Below are positions 15,260 to 24,056 of a stretch of DNA of 36,610 nucleotides, in pieces; within the stretch, counting starts at the first letter, position 1; each line of letters begins with the position of its first letter. A program made the translations under genes and the position numbers. Under the pieces are notes generated by a model. It did not search any database, had not been told where the DNA came from, and saw nothing but the letters and a program-made list of their open reading frames with translations. Source of the stretch: Thermoplasmata archaeon (lineage in GTDB: Archaea; Thermoplasmatota; Thermoplasmata; Thermoplasmatales; Thermoplasmataceae); assembly GCA_021792595.1 (NCBI GenBank), contig JAJYUI010000004.1:1-36610 (forward strand). The letters run 5' to 3'.

Positions 15260-16177
15260 ATGGCATCTCTGTTCAAATTGACATTTCTGGGAAGCGGCGG
15301 TTCCTGGCCCACGCCTGGAAGGGGAATGCCTGCGGTTGCCCTGCAGATCGACAATATCATTAACCTCCTTGACTGCGGGGAAGGTACCCAGAAGCAGCTC
15401 ATGAAGAGCAACCTTTCATTCATGAAGATCAGCAACATATTCATAACCCACTTTCACGGGGACCATTTCCTCGGCCTGCTGGGCCTGATCCAGAGCATGT
15501 CTTTCAACGGGAGAGAGCAGGAATTGCACATATTCGGCCCGATCAGGGCAAGGGAAGTGCTTACCAATGCCCTGAGTGTCGGGTACTATACACTATCATT
15601 CCCGATATATGTTCATGAGGTAAAACCGGGCGACTCCATTGATCTCGGTCTCTTCAGGGTATCGACCCTCAAGACGGACCATCCTGTCCCGGCCTTATCC
15701 TATTCGATTGAGGAACCGGATGCTGTCAGGATAGACAGGAAGAAAGTGGATGAGATCGGGGTACCGGACAGGCTCATTGAGACAATAAGATCGGTGGGAT
15801 ACGCCACCCAGGACGGAACGACATACACGCTTGACCAGATCTCCGGTGGGCTGAAGAGGGGAAGGAAGATCGTCTATTCCGGAGATACCAGGCCAATGAA
15901 AGAAATGGTCGACTTCTGCAGGGGCTCAGACGTCCTGATCCACGAAACATCCACCGATTCTTCATACGAGCCGAAGGTTAACGAATTTGGACACACTTCC
16001 TCCAGGCAGGCGGCAGAGATCGCACGTGACGCAGCTGTCAAAAGATTCTATCTCTATCACTACAGCCCAAGGATAACTGATGTAAGGGTGCTCGAGAAGG
16101 AGGCAAGAACCATATTCCCTGAGTCTTATGCAAGCAGGGAGCTTCTTGAGTATGAAGTGCCTTCCTCCAAACAGTGA
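15260..16177 (+). CDS. rnz: Ribonuclease Z (tRNA 3' processing)
   Basis: RNase Z cuts the 3' trailer from precursor tRNAs. It is a metallo-beta-lactamase-fold, zinc-dependent homodimer. The 305-residue product has FLGSGGSWPTPGRGMPAV at the N-terminus, the metal site FITHFHGDHFLGLLGL (HxHxDH at about residues 64-69), then YSGDTRPM with the conserved aspartate and EFGHTSSRQAAEIA. The final histidine is in LYHYSPR. All metal ligands appear present and the length is normal for the short archaeal form. A TATA-like AAAATATTAA (15217-15226) lies about 38 bp upstream, giving a leader of about 12 nt. Confidence 0.95.
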   Translation: MASLFKLTFLGSGGSWPTPGRGMPAVALQIDNIINLLDCGEGTQKQLMKSNLSFMKISNIFITHFHGDHFLGLLGLIQSMSFNGREQELHIFGPIRAREVLTNALSVGYYTLSFPIYVHEVKPGDSIDLGLFRVSTLKTDHPVPALSYSIEEPDAVRIDRKKVDEIGVPDRLIETIRSVGYATQDGTTYTLDQISGGLKRGRKIVYSGDTRPMKEMVDFCRGSDVLIHETSTDSSYEPKVNEFGHTSSRQAAEIARDAAVKRFYLYHYSPRITDVRVLEKEARTIFPESYASRELLEYEVPSSKQ

Positions 16178-16216
16178 AGGGATCCCGATCTCCTGTTATC
16201 CTGACCGAGATGCTTC

Positions 16217-16226
16217 AATATATATC
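16217..16226 (+). promoter_or_regulatory. TATA-like box for carA-carB
   Basis: AATATATATC lies about 40 bp upstream of the proposed CTG start of carA at 16261. Transcription would begin near 16247, leaving a leader of roughly 10-15 nt that just includes AAGGTG or part of it. Confidence 0.45.
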
Positions 16227-16260
16227 CCATTGACTGTTCAGGTTTAAGGTGGATGATTAA

Positions 16261-17304
16261 CTGAAGAGATTCCTCATCCTTGAAGACGGGACTATTTTTC
16301 AGGGTGAGGCTATCGGCTCTTCCTGCGACTCATTCGGCGAAGTGGTTTTCAACACTTCAATGACAGGCTACACCGAGATCATGACGGACCCTTCCTATCG
16401 CGGGCAGATAATGGTCTTCGCCGCCCCGACCGTAGGCAACTACGGTTGGAAAAGGGACCATATGGAATCTGATGCCGTGCAGGTTTCCGGAGTGGTAACA
16501 AGGTCTGCATATTCCGCCGCCGGTTATCTTGATTCAGCGCTGAAAGAGAGCGGTATACCAGGGATAGACAGGGTGGACACAAGGTCGCTTGTGCTGAAGA
16601 TAAGGGAAAAGGGCACCGTAAGGGGGGTGATAAGCAGCAGGATGGAGATTCCCTGGGATTTCCCGGACCCTATGAAACTTGATCTTGTTTCCGAAGTAGT
16701 TTCAAACGAAGTTTCCAGGATTTCCTCCGGCAGGAAGATCACTGCCCTTGTGGTAGATGCCGGTGCCAAGAAATCCCTGCTCAAACGTATGTCGGAGATT
16801 GCAGATCTCATTGTTGTACCCCACGGGATTGATCCGGCAGGTTACCTTGGAGAGGCAGATTTCATTTTTGTGTCAAACGGCCCCGGGGACCCCTCCCACA
16901 CTTCTCTGGAACCGACTGTGAAATTCATCGGAAAACAGATTGGGAAGAAACCTGTCACAGGCGTCTGCCTGGGACAGCAGGTAATTGCCCTTGCCTCCGG
17001 GTGCACCACGTACAAGATGAGATACGGGCATCGCGGTTCCAACCATGCGGTGACGGACGGAATGAACACCTGGATAACTTCCCACAACCATGGCTACGCC
17101 GTTTCAGAATCCTCAATGGAAGGTTCATGCCTGAATGTCCTGCAGCGTGACATTAATGACGGCACGGTCGAAATGGTAGGCAACGGCGAGGCCGGGGTGC
17201 TTGCTGCTCAGTATCATCCCGAGGGTGCGCCAGGTTCGCACGATCTCTCGTGGTTCTTTGAGAGGGTCAAGAAGATTGTGGAGGATTCAGTTGCCCGCGG
17301 ATAG
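16261..17304 (+). CDS. carA: Carbamoyl-phosphate synthase small subunit, probable CTG start
   Basis: CarA hydrolyses glutamine and feeds ammonia to CarB. The N-terminal CPSase domain includes GEVVFNTSMTGYTEIMTDPSYRGQ. The class I glutamine amidotransferase domain has VTGVCLGQQVIALASG with the nucleophilic Cys, and the AAQYHPEGAPGSHD His/Glu pair. The normal family start (M-K-R-x-L-x-L-E-D-G-T) aligns with KRFLILEDGTIFQGE, whose first codon is CTG at 16261. A stop (TAA 16258-16260) lies directly before it and no ATG, GTG or TTG occurs in frame until GTG 16342, which would remove 27 family-typical residues. AAGGTG (16246-16251) sits 9 nt upstream. CTG initiation is therefore likely, unless the base is a sequencing error. 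It overlaps carB by 14 nt. Confidence 0.9.
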   Translation: MKRFLILEDGTIFQGEAIGSSCDSFGEVVFNTSMTGYTEIMTDPSYRGQIMVFAAPTVGNYGWKRDHMESDAVQVSGVVTRSAYSAAGYLDSALKESGIPGIDRVDTRSLVLKIREKGTVRGVISSRMEIPWDFPDPMKLDLVSEVVSNEVSRISSGRKITALVVDAGAKKSLLKRMSEIADLIVVPHGIDPAGYLGEADFIFVSNGPGDPSHTSLEPTVKFIGKQIGKKPVTGVCLGQQVIALASGCTTYKMRYGHRGSNHAVTDGMNTWITSHNHGYAVSESSMEGSCLNVLQRDINDGTVEMVGNGEAGVLAAQYHPEGAPGSHDLSWFFERVKKIVEDSVARG

Positions 17305-20300
17305 GACAATAAGAAAGGTCCTGGTCATAGGGGCTGGACCAATAGTCATTGGACAGGCAGCCGAGTTTGACTATTCCGGATCCCAGGCCTGCTTCGCCCT
17401 GAGGGAGGAGGGAATTTCAACAGTGCTTCTCAACCCGAACCCCGCATCAATACAGACTGATTCTGAAGTGGCAGACAGGGTGTATCTTGAACCAGTCACT
17501 CCTGACTCCATCGAGAAGATCATACGGAGCGAATCCGTTGATTCAATCCTCGCTTCGGTTGGAGGGCAGACCGCACTCAACTCCATACTCCTGATCAGGA
17601 GGCTTGGGATGCTGGACTCTCTTGGGACAAGAATCCTGGGCACCCCCGTTGAGTCCATTGAGCTTGCAGAGGACAGGAAGCTCTTCCACGACCTCATGGG
17701 AAAGATCGGTGAACCTGTCGCCAGATCCGTGATGCTTTCCCGGGAAGACTACGGCATGATAGCCGACGACATAGACTATTACCCCGTCATCGTGAGGAGT
17801 TCATTCAGCCTTGGCGGGTCAGGTGGCAACATTGTAAGAGATTCCAGCGCGCTGAAGGCTGTGTGCAGGGATTACTTCCGTTCCAACCCTGAACAGTCAA
17901 TGGAGGTGGAGGAGTCCCTTGCGGGAATGATAGAACTTGAATACGAAGTTATCAGGGATTCCCAGGACAACTGTATCACCGTGTGCAACATGGAGAACAT
18001 AGACCCCATGGGAGTGCATACAGGGGAGAGCATGGTTGTTACTCCTGCCCAGACACTGAGTGACTGCGAGCACAACATGCTCAGGGATTCCGCCCTCAGG
18101 GTCATCAGAGCACTTGGCATAGTTGGGGCGTGCAACATCCAGTTTGCCCTGAACAGGGGAGACGGATCCTACCACGTTGTAGAGGTGAACCCAAGGACGT
18201 CAAGATCTTCTGCCCTCGCATCAAAGGCCAGCGGCTTTCCCATCGCCAGGGTATCCACCAAGATTGCTATGGGATACTCACTTGCCGAGATCAGGAACCC
18301 TGTCACGAGAGATACATACGCAGCCTTTGAACCGGCAATGGATTACGTTACGGTCAAGATCCCCCGCTGGCCGTTTGACAAATTCCAGGTTGACAGAACC
18401 ATAGGCGTCTCGATGAAGTCTATCGGGGAGGTTATGGGAATTGGCCGAACGTTCGAGGAGGCATTCATGAAGGCAGTTTCGTCACTTGAAAACTTCCTTT
18501 CACACAGCCTGAGGCTGAACGTCCCGGATTCCAGGCTGGAATCCTACCTGTCAAGACCATCCGATCTCCAGATCGCAGCCGTGTTTGAGGCAATTTTCAG
18601 GGGAATGAAACCTGAGCGAATTGCGGAACTGTCCGGGTACGAGACATACTTCATCCTGAAATTTTCCGGAATCGCGGCCAAACTGTCCGGTATAGAGATA
18701 GGTCAGGTACCGGAAAACCTGGAAGAATTGAAGGAGCTTGGCGTGAGCGATCTTTCAATAGGTTCCCTCACAAGGCTTGGGGAGAAGGGCATCGTGAGAG
18801 CAAGGCTGGACAGGGGTCTCCTGCCTTCTTTCAGGATAATCGACACGTGTGCAGGGGAATTCCGTTCTCAGACCCCGTACTTCTACTCGACGTACGGCGA
18901 ACAGGACGATGTTATCGCAACCAGCGGAAAGAAGAAAGTCCTCATACTCGGGGCAGGCCCAAACAGGATTGGCCAGGGCGTGGAATTTGACTACTGCTCG
19001 GTAAAGGCAGTCAGGGCCCTGAGAAAGCTGGGATACTCCGCAATAATGATCAACAGCAACCCCGAGACCGTGTCGACAGATTTTGACGTTTCAGACAGGC
19101 TCTTCTTCGAGCCTGTCACTCTGGAGCATGTGAGCAATGTCATCGTGAAGGAGAAGGTTGATGGCGTGATGATCCAGTTCTCCGGGCAGACCGGGCAGAA
19201 TCTTGCACAGGGATTGTCCGAGATTTTCGGCGGAGATATTGTCCTGGGAACCAGCCCCGACATGATAGAGATGATCGAGAACAGGGCGGAATTCTCTGGC
19301 AGACTTGCAGAACTTGGCCTCCGGCAGCCAGAGTTCACCTCGCTCTACAACCTGGAGGATGCCCTGGAAAAGACTGCGCTCATTGGACTGCCTGCCATAG
19401 TGAGAAGCAGTTTCGTGATTGGCGGGAGATCCATGGACATAATCTACGACGTTGAGGAACTTGTTCAGAGGGTTCGCGACATCTTCACCGAGAATCCCGC
19501 AAACCCTGCGATTGTCAGCAGATACCTGGAAGATGCCATGGAACTCGATGTTGACTTTGTTTCAGATGGGGAAAGAGCGTACATCTGCGGCATAATGGAA
19601 CATATTGAGGAGGCTGGCACGCATTCCGGTGATGCGACGATGATGTTCCCCCCTTCTATTCCCGACGTGTTGACAGAAGAGATCATACGCATCACAACCG
19701 TGATATCGTCCGAGTTCCGCATCACGGGGATTGCCAACCTGCAGATCGCGGTCAAGGACGGCGCTGTATATATCATAGAATTGAACGCAAGGGCCAGCAG
19801 GACCGTTCCGGTGATAGCGAAGGCTACCGGAATTGACTGGGTGGAAGTGGCCGTGAAGTTCGCAACAGGAAATACAGTGGCTGTGAGGGGGAATGCCATT
19901 CCCAGGGGAGTCTTCGTCAAAGTTCCAGTCTTTCCGTTTGAGAGGTTCCCGGATCTCGACATACTTCTTGGGCCGGAAATGAGGTCCACGGGAGAGGGAG
20001 TGGGCATAGGGTTGACAAGGGAGGAGGCGACCCTGAAGGCCTTCATGCTGAACAGGAGGAAATATGGCCGTCCCAGCAGGGTACTGGTAACGGTGGATGA
20101 TCGCCGCAAGGAGGCTGCACTTGAACTGGTAAGCTACCTTGTGCAGTCCGGAGTCTCCATACTGTCCACGCCGGGAACGCATGAATTCCTGAAGAGCAGG
20201 GGTATACCTTCTGAAATTGCCTACAAGCTGGAAGACGTCAGGAAACCGGACGTTGCCACCGTGATTGAGACTGGAGACCTGTCTGCCGTAATTAATCTCC

Positions 20301-20485
20301 TAGGTACTGGTTCCGGGACACTTAGGGACGGTTTTGAGATCAGGAGACTTGCGATATCGAAGAATATCCAGATATTTACAAACCTCAAGCTGGCATGGGC
20401 ATACTTCGGGGCCATTTTCAGTGGAACTGAGCCCGTTCCCAGAGAACTTTCCGACTATCAGCCCGGGAATCCCCGAAGAACGTGA
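17291..20485 (+). CDS. carB: Carbamoyl-phosphate synthase large subunit
   Basis: CarB makes carbamoyl phosphate for pyrimidine and arginine synthesis from bicarbonate, two ATP and ammonia from CarA. The 1064-residue product contains the two homologous ATP-grasp halves. The first opens with KVLVIGAGPIVIGQAAEFDYSG, and the second with KVLILGAGPNRIGQGVEFDYCS at about residue 550. Each half has its own GGSGGNI/GGRSMDI-type loop and ELNARASRT/EVNPRTSRS-type metal site. A C-terminal MGS-like regulatory domain follows (VLVTVDDRRKEAALELV onward). TTG 17291 is chosen because GGAGG ends 7 nt before it and it gives the family start; the frame is open further upstream inside carA. The length is normal. 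Confidence 0.95.
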   Translation: MPADRTIRKVLVIGAGPIVIGQAAEFDYSGSQACFALREEGISTVLLNPNPASIQTDSEVADRVYLEPVTPDSIEKIIRSESVDSILASVGGQTALNSILLIRRLGMLDSLGTRILGTPVESIELAEDRKLFHDLMGKIGEPVARSVMLSREDYGMIADDIDYYPVIVRSSFSLGGSGGNIVRDSSALKAVCRDYFRSNPEQSMEVEESLAGMIELEYEVIRDSQDNCITVCNMENIDPMGVHTGESMVVTPAQTLSDCEHNMLRDSALRVIRALGIVGACNIQFALNRGDGSYHVVEVNPRTSRSSALASKASGFPIARVSTKIAMGYSLAEIRNPVTRDTYAAFEPAMDYVTVKIPRWPFDKFQVDRTIGVSMKSIGEVMGIGRTFEEAFMKAVSSLENFLSHSLRLNVPDSRLESYLSRPSDLQIAAVFEAIFRGMKPERIAELSGYETYFILKFSGIAAKLSGIEIGQVPENLEELKELGVSDLSIGSLTRLGEKGIVRARLDRGLLPSFRIIDTCAGEFRSQTPYFYSTYGEQDDVIATSGKKKVLILGAGPNRIGQGVEFDYCSVKAVRALRKLGYSAIMINSNPETVSTDFDVSDRLFFEPVTLEHVSNVIVKEKVDGVMIQFSGQTGQNLAQGLSEIFGGDIVLGTSPDMIEMIENRAEFSGRLAELGLRQPEFTSLYNLEDALEKTALIGLPAIVRSSFVIGGRSMDIIYDVEELVQRVRDIFTENPANPAIVSRYLEDAMELDVDFVSDGERAYICGIMEHIEEAGTHSGDATMMFPPSIPDVLTEEIIRITTVISSEFRITGIANLQIAVKDGAVYIIELNARASRTVPVIAKATGIDWVEVAVKFATGNTVAVRGNAIPRGVFVKVPVFPFERFPDLDILLGPEMRSTGEGVGIGLTREEATLKAFMLNRRKYGRPSRVLVTVDDRRKEAALELVSYLVQSGVSILSTPGTHEFLKSRGIPSEIAYKLEDVRKPDVATVIETGDLSAVINLLGTGSGTLRDGFEIRRLAISKNIQIFTNLKLAWAYFGAIFSGTEPVPRELSDYQPGNPRRT

Positions 20486-20512
20486 AAGGGGCGAAAGCTG
20501 TTTCAGTATCCG

Positions 20513-21334
20513 GTGTATGCCGGGACATTGAATCGGGACGAGTATCAGTGCCCAGCATGCAGGGCCCTCTCCATGGACCCGGATAGATGCAGCAACTGTG
20601 GAAGCCCTATGAAGAGGAAATTCATTGAAGGGAGAACCAGGACGGATGAGCCTAGATACCGGAGGAGGGAATCAAGAGACACACTAAGAGCAAAAAGGCG
20701 TGCGGCAAGGCATACTCTCAAGGATGAGAAGATAGCCTTCTCGTTCACCAGTGATTACAGGTTCATACGCAGTAGCGTAAAGTTTGAGATTGCGGGGACC
20801 CTTGGTTTTCTTTCCATCATGATGCTGGCTGCCTTGCTTGATTCCTACCATGGAGTGATGGACACGTATGAGATGAATTTCTCCACTCTCCTTTACTTTC
20901 TTTCCACAGTTTTCACATTTTCAGCATTGATGTTTGAAACCTACATATACGGGTTTCGTCCCAGGAAGCTTACGTACCTCGGAACAAACATGCGGATGAT
21001 GATCCTAACGCCCCGCGGAAGGAGGATCGAATCCATATGGTACGGGAATGTGGTATCTCTGGTTATTGTGAATAGTGTGAGTGATGGGGTCTGCCTCCTT
21101 CTCCCCTACCCGTTTGAAGTGGAGAGAAGTTCCTTCCCGGAAGCAAAACGTTTTGGCGTGTACATAAGGAAGTTCAGGAAAACCATTGGGATCGGTATTG
21201 GAGAGGGCGTATGGAAACGCGTTGTCTCCTACGTGGACAGGTCGCGCGCACAGGAAGTGATTGATGCCGTTAATTCCAACTCCGCCGTCCCTGTAAAGGT
21301 GCTGGAGCTTTCTCTGGAAAATATCTCGCATTAG
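20513..21334 (+). CDS. Zinc-ribbon membrane protein with PH-like C-domain
   Basis: The function is not known. The 273-residue product begins with a zinc ribbon (CPAC about residues 13-16, CSNC about 26-29). A very basic linker rich in Arg (about 33-75) follows. Two hydrophobic helices come next, about 95-110 and 123-145. The soluble C-terminal half looks beta-rich and may be a bacterial PH-type (bPH2-like) domain (LTYLGTNMRMMILTPRGRRIESIWYGNVVSLVIV). GTG 20513 is the first standard start, 27 nt after carB. A CTG at 20498 has AAGGGG 6 nt before it and could be the real start, as seems true for carA. It is likely co-transcribed with carAB, but no metabolic link is evident. Confidence 0.65.
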   Translation: MYAGTLNRDEYQCPACRALSMDPDRCSNCGSPMKRKFIEGRTRTDEPRYRRRESRDTLRAKRRAARHTLKDEKIAFSFTSDYRFIRSSVKFEIAGTLGFLSIMMLAALLDSYHGVMDTYEMNFSTLLYFLSTVFTFSALMFETYIYGFRPRKLTYLGTNMRMMILTPRGRRIESIWYGNVVSLVIVNSVSDGVCLLLPYPFEVERSSFPEAKRFGVYIRKFRKTIGIGIGEGVWKRVVSYVDRSRAQEVIDAVNSNSAVPVKVLELSLENISH

Positions 21335-21343
21335 GTCAGCTAT

Positions 21344-21994
21344 CTAGCCCGGAGATGTCTCATCATTCCCATGTTTCCTAATCCCCGCGGAGAGTTTTTC
21401 AGGAGCAGCCATGAGGAAGCTCCCAAACACTATTTCCCAAAGGATCACCGGGTAATACAGCATCCTCTCCACCCCTCCTGAACCTGTGAAGGCCATGTAC
21501 TCCAGGCCCAGGTATCCACTGATGTAGACGCTGAAGGCAAAGAACCCCAGAGCATATGATATCTTCTTCAGGTGTCCTCCGATAAGGCCGGGACTGATCA
21601 GGCAGGATATTGCCCCGAATATGAACGCACTCTGTGCCCCTATTCCATGCAGGGTCGGACTCACATTCCATGGAGAGAGACTAACAATTATGAATCCCAA
21701 TCCTGCAAGGTAGAACACGATGGAATGGAGGAGTCTGCCCACTCTCCTGAAGAGCAGGTATGAACTTGTCACCCAGAGAATTCCGAAAACAAGCAGCCCT
21801 GCATTCCAGAATAGTGCAGTGGAAGCTCCTGCACCTCCAAGGTAACTGATTGCATCCGTCCTGATGCTATAGCCGGGAATTGCAGCTTCTGAAATCGTGA
21901 TTATCATGAAGATCATTACCCCTCCAAGCGCGAAGCCGGAACCGGGATTGATCTTCTCTTTCTCAGCCATGTTCGAAACGGAGTTCTCTGTCAT
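21344..21994 (-). CDS. DUF998 family membrane protein
   Basis: The 216-residue product has about six hydrophobic helices. It carries the DUF998 pattern: an early IPGYSIRTDAISYLGG loop after helix 1, then LFWNAGLLVFG, FYLAGLGFIIVSLSPWN and LHGIGAQSAFIFGAISC. The family's function is unknown. The second Met (21970) is an alternative start that would drop eight polar residues. The gene converges with the zinc-ribbon membrane gene (9-bp gap) and lies downstream of the dUTPase-like gene on the same strand, 62 bp away, so it may belong to that transcript. Confidence 0.75.
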   Translation of the reverse strand: MTENSVSNMAEKEKINPGSGFALGGVMIFMIITISEAAIPGYSIRTDAISYLGGAGASTALFWNAGLLVFGILWVTSSYLLFRRVGRLLHSIVFYLAGLGFIIVSLSPWNVSPTLHGIGAQSAFIFGAISCLISPGLIGGHLKKISYALGFFAFSVYISGYLGLEYMAFTGSGGVERMLYYPVILWEIVFGSFLMAAPEKLSAGIRKHGNDETSPG

Positions 21995-22056
21995 CCCAGA
22001 TGTGCCATGTATAGATTGGATAAAGCACGTGGCTATCCGTCGAAGAAATGGGCGAA

Positions 22057-22518
22057 CTATATGCGTATACCCCTGCTGTTCTGGTAGTTGCCCGATCTCT
22101 CGGAATATGGCTTCTCTGGACTAGACTCGAGGCGGCTGAAGACAAGTTGGGCGATCCTCTCCCCCGCTCTGATTTCCACTTCCTTCCCCGATGAATTGAG
22201 GAAAGACAGGGTGAGATTGCCCTTGAAACCGGCGTCGATGAATCCGAATGAACCGATCAGCCCCTTCCTGGCATATGAAGACCTGATCCATATCTGCCCG
22301 GTTACGTCATCGGGAAAATTGAAGAATTCCCTGCTTCCAACAAGGAAGAATGTTCCCGGTTTCACCATCACGTTCTCGTAGGTTGCTTCGCCGACACGGA
22401 CTGAACCGATTGTTATATCGTAGCCATTTGGAGTCAGGCTTCCATGGTTGAAGTTTTCCGATACCAGCAGGCCCTTTTCCACCGCTTCACTGATCTGAGA
22501 GTCGGTAAATATTCCCAT
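22057..22518 (-). CDS. dut: dUTPase of the dCTP deaminase fold (archaeal type)
   Basis: The product probably hydrolyses dUTP to dUMP, keeping uracil out of DNA. The 153-residue sequence matches the DCD/DUT trimer fold: SLTPNGYDITIG, IWIRSSYARKGLIGSFGFIDAGFKG, AGERIAQLVF and the C-terminal YSERSGNYQNSRG. dCTP deaminases carry a catalytic Glu in the strand after DAGFKG (pattern G-x-I-x-L-E-F-x-N). Here the same place reads NLTLSFLN, with Ser, which argues for dUTPase rather than deaminase. ATG 22518 is preferred over TTG 22524. The upstream permease gene ends 8 nt before it, so the two are probably co-transcribed. The exact substrate needs an assay. Confidence 0.72.
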   Translation of the reverse strand: MGIFTDSQISEAVEKGLLVSENFNHGSLTPNGYDITIGSVRVGEATYENVMVKPGTFFLVGSREFFNFPDDVTGQIWIRSSYARKGLIGSFGFIDAGFKGNLTLSFLNSSGKEVEIRAGERIAQLVFSRLESSPEKPYSERSGNYQNSRGIRI

Positions 22519-22526
22519 TGTCAAGC

Positions 22527-23942
22527 CTAAGCGGCCTGTCCAATTAACTCTTTTGCCCTGAACCTCCTTGAAACCATGGTGTACAGGATAATCGCTATGA
22601 AGAACGAGACAAAGTAACTGATATCAGCACCGCCAAGATATGTGGACACCGGCCCCTCAAATTCCAGGATGGTGTTGAAGCTCTGGTTCATGAACGGTAT
22701 GGACACAATCACTGCCACCAGGTATGAAGCGATCCCTTTCCAGTTGTACCGTTCGGATGACTCCCTGAATTTTCCCCTGTTCACGATGAAGAAATCCGCG
22801 ATCATGATTCCCAGCCACGGCGTAATCCAGTAATCGAGCAGGTACAGGAAAAATTCATAGGATTCTGCAAACTTGAGATAACCGAAGTAAGCGAACAGCA
22901 CAGCTATCGTCGATGTCAAAATGAGAATCCAGTGCCTCTTTGCCTTTATACCTATACCCTTGAATGATAGAGAATTGGAATATAGGTTCAGGGCATTGGC
23001 AGAAAGCCCACCGAGCAGGAGCGTGATCATCCCCAGGTACCAGAAGTTTCCAAGGAAGGACTGAAGCGGAACAGCAGGGTTGGCAAAGTCAGACGGGAGC
23101 ACCAGGACATATATGGCGATGCCCGCAAATTCAGCCCATAGCGTTGAAAGTACGGAGCCTGCAAGAGTCATCCCGAAAACGCTGGTACTGCTGGTTGATG
23201 TTTTCACATATCTTGAGTAGTCTGAGGCGTAAGGCCCCCAGCTCATGATATATGAAAATGAGAGGGCAAACACCCCTGCAAAGTAGAACGCAAGATCGGT
23301 GGCGGAGAGCGTTGCGGGGCTGTAAGATATCATGACAGACACTTTCTGGAAACTCACTGCAGTGATATAGAGGAAGAGCAGCCCTATGATAACTGACATC
23401 GCCTTCTCGAACCGGTGAACCATTCCATGCCCAAACAGGGCCAGCAGGAAAACCAGTACAGACACAACAAGGATCGGGATTAAGTAAAGCCCCATAGAAA
23501 TGCCTCCCAGGGTTATGAACCCGCCTGTGGAGGTAAGGAGTGCAAGCGCAGCAGCTGCTATGATGGCATTGAATACCAGCCAACCTGTAGTGTTCATCCA
23601 CTGCAGAAATGACATGATCGAGCCACCAACCTTTCCAAAGGGAGTCTTCCCGATGATCATCTGCGGATATCCGGCCTTTGGCCCCATCACGCTCATTATG
23701 GCGAGAAGAATTCCACCAGCCAGTGTGCCAAGAATCACGGAGGCAAAGGTCCAGCCCAGAGGCATTCCATACCATGCAGCAAGCATGCCCAGTGCGAAGT
23801 CGCCGATTGTGAGGTTTGAGCCGAACCATATGAAGAACAGTGAAGAAGGATTCTGGTTTCTTTCACTTTCCGGGACAAACTCTGTGTCCCTTTCCTTCTC
23901 TACCTCGGCAAGACGTTTTGCGAACATATGTTCGGTTTTCAT
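22527..23942 (-). CDS. NCS1-family nucleobase permease (CodB-like)
   Basis: The 471-residue polytopic protein, with about 12 helices, would import a nucleobase or related compound with protons or sodium. The N-terminal pattern FIWFGSNLTIGDFALGMLAAWYG, then GPKAGYPQMIIGKTPFGKVGGSIMSFLQWMNTTGW, matches the NCS1 (cytosine/purine/hydantoin) family. SFSYIMSWGPYASDYSRYVK in the middle also fits. ATG 23942 is used; an alternative Met is at residue 6. Substrate cannot be read from sequence. The dUTPase-like gene 8 nt downstream suggests pyrimidine salvage. It is transcribed divergently from otsA across about 115 bp. Confidence 0.82.
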   Translation of the reverse strand: MKTEHMFAKRLAEVEKERDTEFVPESERNQNPSSLFFIWFGSNLTIGDFALGMLAAWYGMPLGWTFASVILGTLAGGILLAIMSVMGPKAGYPQMIIGKTPFGKVGGSIMSFLQWMNTTGWLVFNAIIAAAALALLTSTGGFITLGGISMGLYLIPILVVSVLVFLLALFGHGMVHRFEKAMSVIIGLLFLYITAVSFQKVSVMISYSPATLSATDLAFYFAGVFALSFSYIMSWGPYASDYSRYVKTSTSSTSVFGMTLAGSVLSTLWAEFAGIAIYVLVLPSDFANPAVPLQSFLGNFWYLGMITLLLGGLSANALNLYSNSLSFKGIGIKAKRHWILILTSTIAVLFAYFGYLKFAESYEFFLYLLDYWITPWLGIMIADFFIVNRGKFRESSERYNWKGIASYLVAVIVSIPFMNQSFNTILEFEGPVSTYLGGADISYFVSFFIAIILYTMVSRRFRAKELIGQAA

Positions 23943-24027
23943 TGGATGGTAATCACGTCGTGCATTTAATGTATTCCATCTCCTGCATTACACACATTCT
24001 GGGATAGAAGTGGATCTGACACGCCGT

Positions 24028-24037
24028 CTTAAATAAG
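24028..24037 (+). promoter_or_regulatory. TATA-like box for otsA-otsB
   Basis: CTTAAATAAG is centred about 25 bp before the TTG at 24057, so transcription should start at the start codon. It lies in the short region shared with the divergent permease gene. Confidence 0.5.
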
Positions 24038-24056
24038 ATAAACCGATGATAAAGCC

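Noticed and set aside
16342-17304. carA starting at GTG 16342
   Set aside because: It would remove the conserved first 27 residues, which are in frame and match the family directly after CTG 16261.
19465-20182. Two overlapping minus-strand frames of more than 200 codons opposite carB
   Set aside because: carB is complete and motif-rich across this stretch. The two reverse frames compete with each other and show no domain pattern.
22057-22518. dCTP deaminase as the name for this gene
   Set aside because: The catalytic Glu position carries Ser (NLTLSFLN), so dUTPase is preferred.
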